Assembly (NCBI RefSeq): GCF_026167665.1
Contig: NZ_CP098740.1
Location: 6,014,001-6,078,000, forward strand
Source: Streptomyces drozdowiczii
GTDB taxonomy: Bacteria > Actinomycetota > Actinomycetes > Streptomycetales > Streptomycetaceae
Direction: 5' to 3'
DNA length: 64,000 nucleotides
In this document: in pieces, positions 1 through 9,089 of the stretch
Layout: the number at the start of each line of letters is the position of its first letter
Position numbering within the stretch: the stretch's first letter is position 1
The notes under the pieces: generated by a model
Told to the model about the DNA's origin: nothing
What the model saw: only the letters and a program-made list of their open reading frames with translations
Database searches by the model: none
Made by a program: the position numbers and the translations under genes

Positions 1-542
1 GGCGGTGACCTGCGCGGCGACCACTTCGGGGGTGGACGCGTCCAGCTTGCCGTCCAGGTGCAGGAACGCCAGCCCGTGGACCAGGGCCCACACCGCGGTC
101 GACAGGGCGTCCGGGTCCACGCCGGGGAAGGCGGCGCGCACGATGTCGCGCACGTACGCGGAGATGGCGGCCGTCGCGGCGACACGCTCCTCGCTCGCCG
201 GGTCGCAGGGCTCGGCGAACATCGCCCGGAAGAGGGCCGGGTGCTCCAGGGCGAACCGCACATAGGCGACGGCGACGGCCGCCATGCCGTCCGGGGTCGA
301 GGGCGCGGGGTCGGCGGCCGTCAGGGCGACGGCGAGTTCGCGGTACCCCTCCGCGGCGACCGCCGAGACAAGCGCCTCGCGGTCCGCGTAATGGCGGTAG
401 GGGCCGTGGGCGAGACGCCGGCCCGGCGGGCGACCGCGCGCATGGACAGGGCCGCGCTGCCGTCCTCCTCCAGCAGTTCGCGGGCCGCCCGCAGGCAGGC
501 GGCGCGCAGATCGCCGTGATGATACGTGCCGTTCCGGGCCAT
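1..542 (-). pseudogene. TetR-family repressor with WHG-type C-terminus; frameshifted and cut by the window edge
   Basis: The start codon is the ATG ending at 542. The first 47 or so residues (MARNGTYHHGDLR...RRAGVSPTAP) form the first half of a TetR helix-turn-helix. The rest, YRHYADREALVSAV and onward, continues in another frame to base 1. It includes the W-x-x-V-H-G-L-A-F-L stretch typical of the WHG C-terminal domain. The frames join if one C is added to the short C-run complementary to about 397-400, so the break is a single-base loss. It is divergent from the decarboxylase-like gene at 717, with three 19-bp operator-like repeats in between, so it probably represses that gene and itself. 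The ligand is unknown. The C-terminal end lies outside the window. Because similar one-base losses recur here, I think the gene is probably intact in the organism. Confidence 0.8.
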
Positions 543-576
543 GGGTCCTACCTGCTCTTCCGGTGCCGCGCAATCG

Positions 577-697
577 ATGTAAATGGTGCATACATCCTAG
601 GTGACCGGTGTGGGTGAGGAGGTACCGAAGGGGCCGGCCGCTCCATTGTTGACGGTGCTTACATTGGGTCGTACAGTCATGTGTACACCGCTTACAT
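577..697. promoter_or_regulatory. Three 19-bp operator-like repeats for the divergent TetR regulator
   Basis: Site 1 (577-595) reads ATGTAAATGGTGCATACAT, with ATGTA/TACAT arms. Site 2 (646-664) reads TTGTTGACGGTGCTTACAT and agrees with site 1 at 14 of 19 positions. Site 3 (679-697, read on the minus strand) is ATGTAAGCGGTGTACACAT and agrees at 15 of 19. Site 2 covers the -35 hexamer and site 3 covers the expected transcription start of the gene at 717. That arrangement suits repression by the adjacent TetR protein. The assignment to that protein is inferred from position. Confidence 0.6.
649..677 (+). promoter_or_regulatory. Sigma70-type promoter of the decarboxylase-like gene
   Basis: TTGACG (649-654), a 17-base spacer and TACAGT (672-677) make a near-consensus housekeeping promoter. 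The predicted start is near 684, about 33 bases before the ATG at 717. This rules out the in-frame GTG at 681 as the translation start. Confidence 0.65.
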
Positions 698-716
698 GAG
701 AGTGAGGCGCACCGTC

Positions 717-1643
717 ATGTCTCCGTCAGCCCCGCAGCAGAACACCGTCGCGGTCGACCTGGGAGGCCGCGAGGTCCGTGTTCCCCAGGACGGCCTGTAC
801 GACAGGTACCGGATGAATCCCGACCTGGACGTGATCGCCCGGGACCCCCGCGTCAGCGGCGTCGACTTCTTCCGGAAGCTCCCCAAGGTCCGGGTCGACT
901 CACCGGTCGGGCCCACGCTCACCCCGAACTTCTACTACGCGCTCTCGACCGCCCGGCTCACCATGGCGGCGCCCTCCCGCGCGATCCGCGCCCGGCTGCC
1001 CGAGGAGCTGGCGCCGCTGGAGATCGTGCCCGGCCTCGGCCTGGTCTCGGTGATGTTCTTCCGGTACGACGTGTGCGACATCGACTTCTACACCGAGGCC
1101 GCCGTCGGGATCGCCGTGAAGCCCGCGCGCCACGGCGGGCTCGGGCTCTTCGACCTCGTCTCCGGCCTGAAGAACGAGAGCCTGGACTCCTACGTCCTGT
1201 CCCTGCCGGTGAGTTCGGACATCGCCCAGGTCCGCGGCCACGACGGCTACGGCTTCCCCAAGTGGGTGACCGGCCTCGATGTCGCCATCGACCGCACCCG
1301 GACGACCGCGCGCGTGGCCAACGCGTCCGGCGGGACGGACCTGTCCCTCCTCGCGGACACCCCGGCCCAGCAGGCGTACCCGAGCGGGGAGCGCGTCGGC
1401 TCGCTGACCTCGTACACGACGATCGGCGGCGCCTGGCACTCCACCCTCAACCAGACCAACGTGCTGAGCGCCGGCACGACGCGCCGCACCCGTGGCATCG
1501 GCCTCCGGCTCGGCGAGGGCCGGATGTCCGACGACCTGCGGTCGCTGAGGCCCAAGCGGATCATCCAGTTCGACGTGATGACCGAGGGCCAGGCCGCCCT
1601 GCACATGCCGGTGCCCACCTCGGTCCGCGGCCGGACCGCGTAG
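717..1643 (+). CDS. Acetoacetate decarboxylase-family protein
   Basis: 308 residues. The fold resembles acetoacetate decarboxylase, in which a lysine forms a Schiff base with a beta-keto acid. The motif G-Y-G-F-P-K (Lys182 from this start) matches the Gly-x-Pro-Lys region that holds the catalytic lysine of the classical enzyme. The protein is longer than clostridial Adc (about 245 residues). It may therefore belong to one of the family branches with other activities, such as aldolase-dehydratases, and I cannot name the substrate. ATG 717 is preceded by GAG-AGTGAGG and follows a good promoter. The stop is 29 bases before an aldehyde dehydrogenase, so the two are probably cotranscribed under TetR control and handle a keto acid and then an aldehyde. 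Confidence 0.82.
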   Translation: MSPSAPQQNTVAVDLGGREVRVPQDGLYDRYRMNPDLDVIARDPRVSGVDFFRKLPKVRVDSPVGPTLTPNFYYALSTARLTMAAPSRAIRARLPEELAPLEIVPGLGLVSVMFFRYDVCDIDFYTEAAVGIAVKPARHGGLGLFDLVSGLKNESLDSYVLSLPVSSDIAQVRGHDGYGFPKWVTGLDVAIDRTRTTARVANASGGTDLSLLADTPAQQAYPSGERVGSLTSYTTIGGAWHSTLNQTNVLSAGTTRRTRGIGLRLGEGRMSDDLRSLRPKRIIQFDVMTEGQAALHMPVPTSVRGRTA

Positions 1644-1672
1644 CCGGACCCCGCGACAAAGGAGCCCCCGCC

Positions 1673-3268
1673 ATGGCCACCGCACCAGCCCGCCCCACGA
1701 CCGCCCGCGGCCCCCGCCTCCCCGCGTCCCTCACCCCGGCCGTGCTCCGGCGCCTCGCCGGCCGCGTCTCGGCGTCGCCGGACGCCACGCGGGTCACGAC
1801 CAGCGCCCCCTACACCGGCGTCCCCCTCGCCGACCTGCCCGTCTCCACCCCCGCGGACGTCGAGGACGCGTTCGCCCGCGCCCGGATCGCGCAGCGGACC
1901 TGGGCCGCGACCCCGCTCGCCGAGCGCAGGAAGATCCTGCTGCGCTACCACGACCTGGTCCTGGCCCGCCAGGACGAGGCCCTGGACCTGATGCAGGCCG
2001 AGAACGGCAAGACCCGCCGCGACGCCTTCCTGGAAGTCGTGGACATCGCCATCGTCTCCCGCTACTACGCCCGGAACGCGGCCAGGTACCTCGCCCCCAA
2101 GCGCCGTCGCGGCGCGATCCCGCTGCTCACCCACACCACCGAGATCCGCCACCCCAAAGGCGTCGTCGCGGTGGTCTCGCCCTGGAACTATCCGCTGAGC
2201 ATGGCCGCGAGCGACACCCTCGCCGCCCTGGCGGCCGGGAACGCGGTCGTCCAGAAGCCCGACCCCCAGACCGCGCTCACCGCCCTGTGGTCGATGGAGC
2301 TGATGTACGAGGCCGGGCTGCCCGAGGGCGTCTGGCAGATGGTGATCGGCAGGGGCAGCTCCATCGGCGGCGCGCTGATGGACAACGCCGACTACATGAT
2401 GTTCACCGGCTCCACCGCCACCGGGCGCGCGATCGCGAGCGACGCCGGAAAGCGCCTGATCGGCGCCTCCCTGGAGCTGGGCGGCAAGAACCCGATGATC
2501 GTCCTGGACGACGCCGACATCGAGAAGGCGGCGGAGGGGGCCGTCGCGGCCTGCTTCCCCTCGGCCGGACAGCTGTGCGTCTCCGTCGAGCGCCTGTACG
2601 TGGCCGAGTCGGTCCGGGACGCGTTCCTCGCCGCGTTCACCGCCCGTACCAAGCGGCTCCGTATCGGCGCGGCGTACGACTACGGCGCCGACGTCGGCAG
2701 TCTCACCACCCCCGCCCAGCTGAAGACCGTCACCGAGCACGTCGCCGACGCCGTGGCCAAGGGCGCCACCGTCCTGCCCGGTGGCAGGGCGCGCCCGGAT
2801 CTCGGCCCGCTCTTCCACGAGCCGACGATCCTCACGGACGTCACCCCCGACATGACCCTGCACTCCCAGGAGACCTTCGGGCCGGTCGTCTCCGTCTACT
2901 CCTTCCGCGACGTGGACGACGCCGTGGAACAGGCGAACGCCACCGCGTACGGCCTCAACGCGAGTGTCTGGTCGCGCGACGGCAGGCGCGGCCGGGCCGT
3001 CGCCGCCCGCGTCCACGCCGGGACCGTCAACGTCAACGAGGCGTTCGCGGCCGCCTGGGGCAGCGTCGACGCCCCCATGGGCGGCATGGGCGACTCCGGA
3101 CTCGGCCGCCGCCACGGAGCCGAGGGCATCCTCAAGTACACCGAACCCCAGACCATCGCCCACCAGCGCCTCCAGGGCTTCAGCCCGCCCAGCCGCATCG
3201 CCCCCCGGACCTGGGCCGCCCTCCTCACCGGAGGACTCAGGGCCCTCAAGGCGCTCGGTGTCCGCTAG
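1673..3268 (+). CDS. Succinate-semialdehyde-type aldehyde dehydrogenase
   Basis: 531 residues in the NAD(P)+-dependent aldehyde dehydrogenase superfamily. The nucleotide-site signature SPWNYP, the general-base region LELGGKNPM (Glu) and the nucleophile region GQLCVS (Cys) are all present. The sequence resembles actinobacterial succinic semialdehyde dehydrogenases (GabD2 type), which oxidise the semialdehyde to succinate. Substrate calls in this superfamily are unreliable, and the neighbouring decarboxylase-like gene could mean a different aldehyde. The start ATG has AGGAG seven bases upstream. The C-terminus carries about 30 extra residues after the usual end of the domain, with a mildly hydrophobic patch. 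Confidence 0.85.
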   Translation: MATAPARPTTARGPRLPASLTPAVLRRLAGRVSASPDATRVTTSAPYTGVPLADLPVSTPADVEDAFARARIAQRTWAATPLAERRKILLRYHDLVLARQDEALDLMQAENGKTRRDAFLEVVDIAIVSRYYARNAARYLAPKRRRGAIPLLTHTTEIRHPKGVVAVVSPWNYPLSMAASDTLAALAAGNAVVQKPDPQTALTALWSMELMYEAGLPEGVWQMVIGRGSSIGGALMDNADYMMFTGSTATGRAIASDAGKRLIGASLELGGKNPMIVLDDADIEKAAEGAVAACFPSAGQLCVSVERLYVAESVRDAFLAAFTARTKRLRIGAAYDYGADVGSLTTPAQLKTVTEHVADAVAKGATVLPGGRARPDLGPLFHEPTILTDVTPDMTLHSQETFGPVVSVYSFRDVDDAVEQANATAYGLNASVWSRDGRRGRAVAARVHAGTVNVNEAFAAAWGSVDAPMGGMGDSGLGRRHGAEGILKYTEPQTIAHQRLQGFSPPSRIAPRTWAALLTGGLRALKALGVR

Positions 3269-3379
3269 GACCCCGCACCGGCCGTGCCCCATGGCGCCTC
3301 CCCGGCCCGGGGCAGATCATGGTTTCGTACCGATTCCATCGGATATCCGGGGATATTCCGAGGCAGAAGGAGGCCCGTC

Positions 3380-4096
3380 GTGACCAGGGTGTTGTTCGTC
3401 GTGTCCGCGGCAGACCGGTGGACCCTGCGGGACGGGGAGGTGCACCCGTCGGGCTTCTGGGGCGAGGAACTCGCGATGCCGCACAAGATCTTCTCCCGGG
3501 CCGGGTGGGAGATCACCCTCGCGACCCCGGGCGGGAAGGTCCCGACCCTGGACCGGCTGAGCATGTCCCGGACGGCCGGGCGCCCGTCGAAGCTCCGCGA
3601 GGTCGCCGCCTATCTGGAATTCATCCGGGGCGATCTGCACAACCCCCGGAACCTCGGCGACATCGATCCGGACGACTTCGACGTCGTGTTCTACCCCGGT
3701 GGGCACGGGCCCATGGAGGACCTGTCCGTCGACCCCGTCTCCGGTGCGCTGCTGACCCGGGTGCTCGCCTCCGGCAAGCCGCTGGCGCTGCTCTGCCACG
3801 CACCGGCGGCGGCGTTCGCGGCGCGCGGCGAAGACGGATCCTGGCCGTTCGCCGGCTACCGGATGACGGGCCTGTCCAACCTGGAGGAGAAGTTCAACAG
3901 CTTCGGCCGCAAGGCCGTCTGGCTGCTGGAGGACCGGCTGCGGGAGAGCGGCGCGGCGTACTCCAAGGCCCTTCTGCCGCTGCGCCCGTACGTGGTCGTC
4001 GACCGCAATCTGTACACGGGGCAGAACCCCTCCTCCTCCGAACGCCTCGCGGAACGCCTCGTCGCCGACGTCGGAGCGGCGCGGCGGACCGGTTAG
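3380..4096 (+). CDS. DJ-1/PfpI family protein (class I glutamine amidotransferase-like, Hsp31-like)
   Basis: 238 residues from GTG 3380, which has AGAAGGAGG just upstream. The nucleophile elbow is L-L-C-H-A-P-A-A (Cys). An acidic residue in G-F-W-G-E-E-L near residue 30 and the Y-P-G-G-H-G-P oxyanion region complete the pattern of Hsp31/DJ-1 proteins. Family members act as glyoxalase III-like enzymes, deglycase-like enzymes or stress chaperones; which applies here cannot be read from sequence. It follows the aldehyde dehydrogenase after about 110 bases. A role in reactive-aldehyde stress would fit that neighbour, but this is inference. Confidence 0.82.
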   Translation: MTRVLFVVSAADRWTLRDGEVHPSGFWGEELAMPHKIFSRAGWEITLATPGGKVPTLDRLSMSRTAGRPSKLREVAAYLEFIRGDLHNPRNLGDIDPDDFDVVFYPGGHGPMEDLSVDPVSGALLTRVLASGKPLALLCHAPAAAFAARGEDGSWPFAGYRMTGLSNLEEKFNSFGRKAVWLLEDRLRESGAAYSKALLPLRPYVVVDRNLYTGQNPSSSERLAERLVADVGAARRTG

Positions 4097-4174
4097 CCGC
4101 GGGCCCCGTAAACGAACACCGGACGGCCCGGACGGGCCCCGGACGTCAAGAGACAAGAAAGAGCGACACTTCCC

Positions 4175-5095
4175 ATGCACACAGTCCTGGGCGCCAACGG
4201 ACCGATCGGCGAGGAGCTCACCCGCGAGCTGCACCGCACCTTCACACAGGACATCCGGCTGGTCAGCCGGAAACCCGCGAAGATCCACGACACCGACCGG
4301 CTCGTCGCGGCCGACCTGACCGACCCCGAGGCCACCGACCGCGCCGTCGAGGGCAGCGAGGTCGCCTACCTCACCGTGGGCCTGCCGATGGACTCCGCGC
4401 TGTGGGAGCGTCAGTTCCCCGCGATGATGCGCAACGTCATCGACTCCTGCGCCAAGTACGGCACGAAGCTCGTGTTCTTCGACAACACCTACATGTATCC
4501 GGGGACGACCACCCCGCAGACCGAGACGACCGGCTTCGAGCCCAACGGCCGCAAGGGCCGGGTACGCGCGCGGATCGCCACGACGCTGCTCGACGCGATG
4601 GCCGACAAGTCCGTCGAGGCCGTCATCTGCCGCGCTCCGGAGTTCTACGGGCCGGGCAAAACCAAGAGCCTCACCAACTCGCTCGTCTTCGACCGGATCA
4701 AGGCGGGGAAACGGCCGCTCGTCCCCGTCAGCGCGCACACGGCCCGCTCCCTCATCTGGACGCCGGACGCCAGTCGCGCCATGGCCCTGATCGGCAACAC
4801 CCCGGACGCCTACGGCCAGACCTGGCACCTGCCCGTCGACCCGGACCGCCTCACCTACGCCGAGCTGGTCGAGGCGGCCGGGGAGATCACCGGCCGCCGG
4901 ATCCGGTACACGGTGCTGCCCGAGGCCGTCTTCCGGATCGGCGGCCGGTTCATCGGCCAACTGGGAGAGACACGGGAGCTGTTGCCGCGCTACCGGGGCG
5001 ACAACATCTTCGACACCACGAAGTTCGCGACCCGCTTCCCCGATTTCCCGGTCACCTCCTACCGCGAGGGAATCGCCGGGATCCTGGTGTCGTGA
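4175..5095 (+). CDS. NAD(P)-dependent epimerase/dehydratase-like (extended SDR, atypical)
   Basis: 306 residues. The N-terminus MHTVLGANGPIGEEL is a Rossmann motif (G-A-N-G-P-I-G). DNTYMYPG matches the strand-plus-Tyr region of extended short-chain dehydrogenases, but the usual YxxxK is not clear, so this may be an NmrA-like or atypical member. C-terminal text such as YAELVEAAGEITGRR is typical of sugar-nucleotide epimerase relatives in actinobacteria. It lies 78 bases after the DJ-1 gene on the same strand and is followed by a terminator hairpin. The substrate is unknown. Confidence 0.75.
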   Translation: MHTVLGANGPIGEELTRELHRTFTQDIRLVSRKPAKIHDTDRLVAADLTDPEATDRAVEGSEVAYLTVGLPMDSALWERQFPAMMRNVIDSCAKYGTKLVFFDNTYMYPGTTTPQTETTGFEPNGRKGRVRARIATTLLDAMADKSVEAVICRAPEFYGPGKTKSLTNSLVFDRIKAGKRPLVPVSAHTARSLIWTPDASRAMALIGNTPDAYGQTWHLPVDPDRLTYAELVEAAGEITGRRIRYTVLPEAVFRIGGRFIGQLGETRELLPRYRGDNIFDTTKFATRFPDFPVTSYREGIAGILVS

Positions 5096-5110
5096 CACCG
5101 ACTCGGGACC

Positions 5111-5148
5111 GGACCCGTTGTCACTTCGCGACAACGCGTCGCGGGTCC
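5111..5148. terminator. Hairpin between convergent genes
   Basis: The inner stem CGTTGTC (5116-5122) pairs with GACAACG (5130-5136). An outer GGACCC (5111-5116) can pair with GGGTCC (5143-5148). There is no T-run, as is common in Streptomyces. It can serve both converging transcripts. Confidence 0.55.
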
Positions 5149-5177
5149 CTACCTCCGCGGTGGGCAACTCCCGCCGT

Positions 5178-6233
5178 TCAGCTGCCGGTTGCCGTCTTCC
5201 AGGCGTCCACGTAGGAGTCGAGTCCGGTGCCGATCTCCGACCAGTCCGGCTCGAAGACGTCGACGCCCTTCATCAGTTGTGCCAGCGCCTCGGCGTTGGC
5301 GTCGGTGGCCTCGACATCCGTGCGGGGCGAGAATCCGCCGCCGATGGCGCTGACGTTCTTCTGCGCCTCCTCGGAGAGCATGAAGTCGAGCAGCTTCTTT
5401 CCGTTCTCCGGGTGCGGCGCCTTGGCGACGAGACCGGCGGCGTACGGGAGGGCGAAGGTGGTCGGCCGGCCGTCGCCCTTCGCCGGGAACCAGATGCCGA
5501 GGTTCGGCATGTCCTTGGACTGGGCGTAGTTCATCTGTACGTCGCCGTTGGCGGCGAGCAGTTCGCCCTTGTCCACCTTGGGGGCGAGCTTGCCGGTGGA
5601 GGCCGAGGGGCCGACGTTGTTGGCCTGGAGCTTCTTCAGGTACGCCATCGCCGGCTCCTCGCCGCCGAAGTCGTGCATCGCCTTGATGAGCACGGCGGTG
5701 CCGTCACCGGCCACGCCCGGGGTGGAGTACTGCACCTTCTCCTTGTACGAGGAGTCCAGCAGGTCCTCCCAGGACTTCGGCGCGGTCTTCAGCTCCTTCT
5801 TGTTGTAGATGAAGCCGAAGTAGTTGTTGACGACCGAGGTCCAGGTGGAGTCCCGCGCCTTGTCCGCGCCGTCGACCCGGTCGGAGCCGGCGGGTGCGTA
5901 CGTCGCCAGCAGCCCTTTGCTGTCGGCCTGCTGGATGAAGGGCGGCAGTGTGACGAGGACGTCGGCCTGGGTGTTGGTCCGCTCGCGCTGGGCGCGCTGG
6001 ACCATCTCGCCCGAGCCGCCCTCGACGTACTTGACCTTGATGCCGGTCTTCTTCTCGAAGTCGGCGAAGACCTTGTCGTACCAGCCGTCGTTGTTCTCGC
6101 CCTTGAGGCCGTCCGCGCTGTAGACGGTCACGGTCTTCCGGTCCGAAGCGGAGGAGGAACCGCAGCCGGAGAGCGAGGCGGCGAGGGCCAGACAGCCGGT
6201 GACGGCGGCGAGGGACCTGAGGTGGTTGCGCAT
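5178..6233 (-). CDS. Phosphonate (2-aminoethylphosphonate-type) ABC transporter substrate-binding lipoprotein
   Basis: 351 residues. The signal peptide ends in the lipobox L-S-G-C, so the protein is predicted to be lipid-anchored outside the membrane. The body resembles iron/2-aminoethylphosphonate type periplasmic binding proteins (V-T-V-Y-S-A-D-G near the start, G-I-K-V-K-Y-V, A-D-V-L-V). The 2-aminoethylphosphonate assignment rests mainly on context: it is the last gene of an operon that also encodes a phosphonatase-like hydrolase, a flavin oxidoreductase and the transporter core. It is 73 bases from the permease gene. If the operon context were misleading, ferric iron would be the alternative ligand. 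Confidence 0.82.
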   Translation of the reverse strand: MRNHLRSLAAVTGCLALAASLSGCGSSSASDRKTVTVYSADGLKGENNDGWYDKVFADFEKKTGIKVKYVEGGSGEMVQRAQRERTNTQADVLVTLPPFIQQADSKGLLATYAPAGSDRVDGADKARDSTWTSVVNNYFGFIYNKKELKTAPKSWEDLLDSSYKEKVQYSTPGVAGDGTAVLIKAMHDFGGEEPAMAYLKKLQANNVGPSASTGKLAPKVDKGELLAANGDVQMNYAQSKDMPNLGIWFPAKGDGRPTTFALPYAAGLVAKAPHPENGKKLLDFMLSEEAQKNVSAIGGGFSPRTDVEATDANAEALAQLMKGVDVFEPDWSEIGTGLDSYVDAWKTATGS

Positions 6234-6306
6234 GGGTGGGTGACTCCTGGTGGGTGGGAACGAGGGTGGGTGCCACGGGGGTTCACCGGCGGGCCGGCTA
6301 CGCGGA

Positions 6307-7104
6307 TCAGCGGTAGGAGGCCCTGGTCCGGATACGGGAGACGCCGAGCAGCACGAGCAGCGTCGAGGCCATGAGGACGGTGGCGACGGCCGCGCCGGTG
6401 AAGAGCGAGCCGCGGTCGGTCGCGGCGAAGACCTCGACCGGCAGCGGTGTCCAGTCCGGCGGGTAGAGCATCATCGTGGCGCTCAGCTCCCCCATGGAGA
6501 GGGCGAAGCAGAGCCCCGCGGCGGCCGTGAGCGACGGCAGCAGGAGCGGCAGCCTGATCCGCCACAGTGTGTACGCGGGTCCGGCGCCGAGACTCGCCGC
6601 CGCTTGCGCGTACCCGGGGTCTAGCCGCACGAGGGCCGCCGAGACCGACTGGTGGGCGAAGGCCGTGACGAGCACGGTGTGCGCCAGGATGACGATCCAC
6701 GGCGTCCCGTTCAGGAGCAGCGGCGGCCGGCTGAAGGCGACGAGGACCGACAGGCCCACGACCACGGACGGCACGGCGACCGGCAGGACGAACAGGGCGT
6801 CCATGAACCGCTTGCCCCGTCCGCCGAGTGAGGCGCCGGCGATCGCCGCCCAGGCGCCGACGAGCAGGGCGAGCAGACCGGCGGTGACGGCGGTGACCAG
6901 GCTGGTGGTCAGCGCCCGCAGCGCATCCCCGCCGGTGGCGGCGGCGTAGTGCGCGACCGTGGGACCGGAGGGAAAGGCGCCGGACCAGTGGGTGGCGAAC
7001 GACGCGGCCAGGATCACCAGCAGCGGCACCGCGAAGAGCGGCAGGAAGAGCAGGAAGAAGACGAGGCGGATCGCCCACCGGGCGGCCCTGCTATGCACCA
7101 GCAC
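6307..7104 (-). CDS. ABC transporter permease (phosphonate-type operon)
   Basis: 265 residues and about six membrane segments. The conserved EAA loop, where the ATPase docks, is seen as A-A-A-S-L-G-A-G-P. The start overlaps the end of the partner permease by 14 bases, showing translational coupling. It resembles PhnV-class inner-membrane subunits of 2-aminoethylphosphonate importers. The direction of transport is import, because a binding lipoprotein is encoded next door. Confidence 0.85.
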   Translation of the reverse strand: MLVHSRAARWAIRLVFFLLFLPLFAVPLLVILAASFATHWSGAFPSGPTVAHYAAATGGDALRALTTSLVTAVTAGLLALLVGAWAAIAGASLGGRGKRFMDALFVLPVAVPSVVVGLSVLVAFSRPPLLLNGTPWIVILAHTVLVTAFAHQSVSAALVRLDPGYAQAAASLGAGPAYTLWRIRLPLLLPSLTAAAGLCFALSMGELSATMMLYPPDWTPLPVEVFAATDRGSLFTGAAVATVLMASTLLVLLGVSRIRTRASYR

Positions 7105-8011
7105 GTCGGCTCACCACCCGGTACAGGCCGTACAGGCCCACGGAGATCGCGATGTTGACGACGGCGACGACGCAGGCGGCCGGGTAGTCGGACTCCAGGA
7201 TCGCCTCGCTGTACTCGAGCATCGGCAGGGTGGTGACGCCCTTCGCCCCGGTGAAGAGCACGATGCCGAACTCGTTGAGGCACATCACCAGGACGAGGCT
7301 GCCGCCCGCCGCGAGCGCGGGCAGCGCCTCGGGGAGGATCACCCGGCGCACGATGCGCAGCGGCCCGGCACCGAGCGAGGAGGCGACCTCGATCTGCGCG
7401 GTGTCCAGCTGCGAGAACGCGGCGAGCAGCGGGCGCATCACGAACGGGGTGAAGTAGGTGATCTCGGCGAGCAGCACTCCCCAGGGCGTGCCCAGGAAGT
7501 GGAAGGGCCCTTCGGCCGCCCCCGAGAGGTCGGTCCAGACACCGTTCGCCATCCCGGCGTTCCCGTAGACGAAGAGCAGCGCCAGGGTGATGAGGAAGGA
7601 CGGGAACGAGAGGAAGACGTCGATGAACCTGGCGACGAGACCCCCGCCGGGGAACGGGACGAAGGCGATCACCAGGGCCAGGACGAAGCCGAGGACGAGA
7701 CAGCCGGCCGCGGAGCCCGCCGAGAGCCAGACCGTGGTGACGAGCGCCGAGCGGAAGGACGCGGAGCCGAAGACCTCGGCGTACGGCGCGAACGAGAGGC
7801 CGCCCCCGTCCGGGCTGACGGACTGCCGGACGACGAGGAAGAGCGGATAGAGGAAGACCAGCGCCAGCGCGACGACCGGGGGCAGCGCCCAGAGGAACGC
7901 CGGCGCGCGCCGCGGCTGACGCGGCCCGGGCCCGGTGGCGGGCGGCGAGGGCCGGGGGCCGGCCGGCACCGCGGCGGACTCCCGTACGCGGATGGGCGAG
8001 GCGCTAGACAT
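7091..8011 (-). CDS. ABC transporter permease (phosphonate-type operon)
   Basis: 306 residues from the ATG ending at 8011, which overlaps the last 8 bases of the ATPase gene. A cytoplasmic, proline-rich N-terminal tail of about 45 residues precedes six predicted membrane helices. The docking loop is V-A-S-S-L-G-A-G-P. It pairs with the next permease as a heterodimeric channel (PhnU/PhnV pattern). Upstream in-frame starts would only add low-complexity sequence from inside the ATPase gene. Confidence 0.85.
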   Translation of the reverse strand: MSSASPIRVRESAAVPAGPRPSPPATGPGPRQPRRAPAFLWALPPVVALALVFLYPLFLVVRQSVSPDGGGLSFAPYAEVFGSASFRSALVTTVWLSAGSAAGCLVLGFVLALVIAFVPFPGGGLVARFIDVFLSFPSFLITLALLFVYGNAGMANGVWTDLSGAAEGPFHFLGTPWGVLLAEITYFTPFVMRPLLAAFSQLDTAQIEVASSLGAGPLRIVRRVILPEALPALAAGGSLVLVMCLNEFGIVLFTGAKGVTTLPMLEYSEAILESDYPAACVVAVVNIAISVGLYGLYRVVSRRAGA

Positions 8012-9089
8012 CGGACCCTCCGGACGGCCCGGCAGCCGGGAGCAGCACGGCGTCCTCGGCGGCGAAGTGGAGGGTGAGCCGGTCGCCGAGCGCCGGGGTC
8101 TCGCGCAGTTCGCGCACATCGGCGGTGAGGCGGTGCCCCGACACGTCGACGCCGAGACGGTGGGTGTCCCCGCGCCACTGGACCTCGGCGACGGTACCGG
8201 TCAGGGCGTTGGGGCCGGCCCCGATCCCGACCCGGTGCGGGCGTACGCAGAGCGTGGCGTCCTCCCCGGGGCGGGCGCCGCCGGTGGTGGTGGCGAGCGG
8301 CTGCCCGGCGAAGTCGACCGTGTCCGCTCCCGGGCCGACGCGCACCGGCAGCAGGTTGGCGCTGCCGACGAAGGACGCGGTGAACTCGGTGCGCGGGCGC
8401 CGGTACAGCTCCTGGGGGGTGCCGCAGTCCTGGAGCCTCGCCCGGTCCATGACCGCGATCCGGTCCGCCAGGGTCAGCGCCTCGATCTGGTCGTGGGTGA
8501 CGTAGAGGATCGACACCTCGGGAAGTTCCCTGTGCAGCCTGGCGAGTTCGGCCAGCATGCCCGAGCGCAGCTGCGCGTCCAGGGCGGACAGCGGTTCGTC
8601 CAGGAGCAGTACCGAGGGCCGGATCGCGAGGGCGCGGGCGATGGCGACCCGCTGCTGCTGGCCGCCCGAGAGCTCCCGTGGGTAGCGCTTCGCGTAGGCG
8701 CTCATGCCGGTCATCTCCAGCGCCTCGCCGACCCGCACCGGTATGTCGGCCCTGGCTGTCCTGCGCGTCCTGAGGCCGAAGGCGACGTTCTCCTCGACCC
8801 GCATGTGCGGGAAGAGCGCGTACTGCTGGACGACCATGCCGATGCCCCGCTTGTGCGGGGGCAGGTCGGTGACGTCCCGGTCGCCGAGGTGGACCCGCCC
8901 GGAGACGGGGCGCACGAATCCGGCGACGGCGCGCAGCGCGGTGGTCTTGCCCGACCCGGACGGGCCGAGCAGGGCCATGACCTCGCCGGGCCCGACGGTG
9001 AGGTCCAGCCGGTCGAGGACCACGTTGCCGTCGTACGCGACGGTGACCTGGTCGAACCGGATCCCCGGCCCGACCGCCCCGGCCGTCAT
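8004..9089 (-). CDS. ABC transporter ATP-binding protein (phosphonate-type operon)
   Basis: 361 residues. Walker A GPSGSGKT, Q-loop V-V-Q-Q-Y, signature LSGGQQQR, Walker B VLLLDEP and the switch histidine in V-T-H-D are all intact. A TOBE-like regulatory domain follows after about residue 270. It powers the two adjacent permeases. The start codon shares ATGA with the stop of the hydrolase gene upstream. PhnT-like by context; alone it could be any spermidine/iron-type importer ATPase. Confidence 0.88.
   Translation of the reverse strand: MTAGAVGPGIRFDQVTVAYDGNVVLDRLDLTVGPGEVMALLGPSGSGKTTALRAVAGFVRPVSGRVHLGDRDVTDLPPHKRGIGMVVQQYALFPHMRVEENVAFGLRTRRTARADIPVRVGEALEMTGMSAYAKRYPRELSGGQQQRVAIARALAIRPSVLLLDEPLSALDAQLRSGMLAELARLHRELPEVSILYVTHDQIEALTLADRIAVMDRARLQDCGTPQELYRRPRTEFTASFVGSANLLPVRVGPGADTVDFAGQPLATTTGGARPGEDATLCVRPHRVGIGAGPNALTGTVAEVQWRGDTHRLGVDVSGHRLTADVRELRETPALGDRLTLHFAAEDAVLLPAAGPSGGSDV

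Noticed and set aside
1247..3292. A long open frame antisense to the decarboxylase-like and aldehyde dehydrogenase genes
   Set aside because: The plus-strand proteins carry catalytic motifs; this one has none.
3340..3365. Direct repeat of GGATATCC-like units before the DJ-1 gene
   Set aside because: The second copy is imperfect and spacing gives no clear operator; too weak to claim.
1..5100. The decarboxylase/dehydrogenase/DJ-1 region as part of an antibiotic cluster
   Set aside because: There is no synthase, carrier protein or tailoring set; the genes look catabolic or detoxifying.
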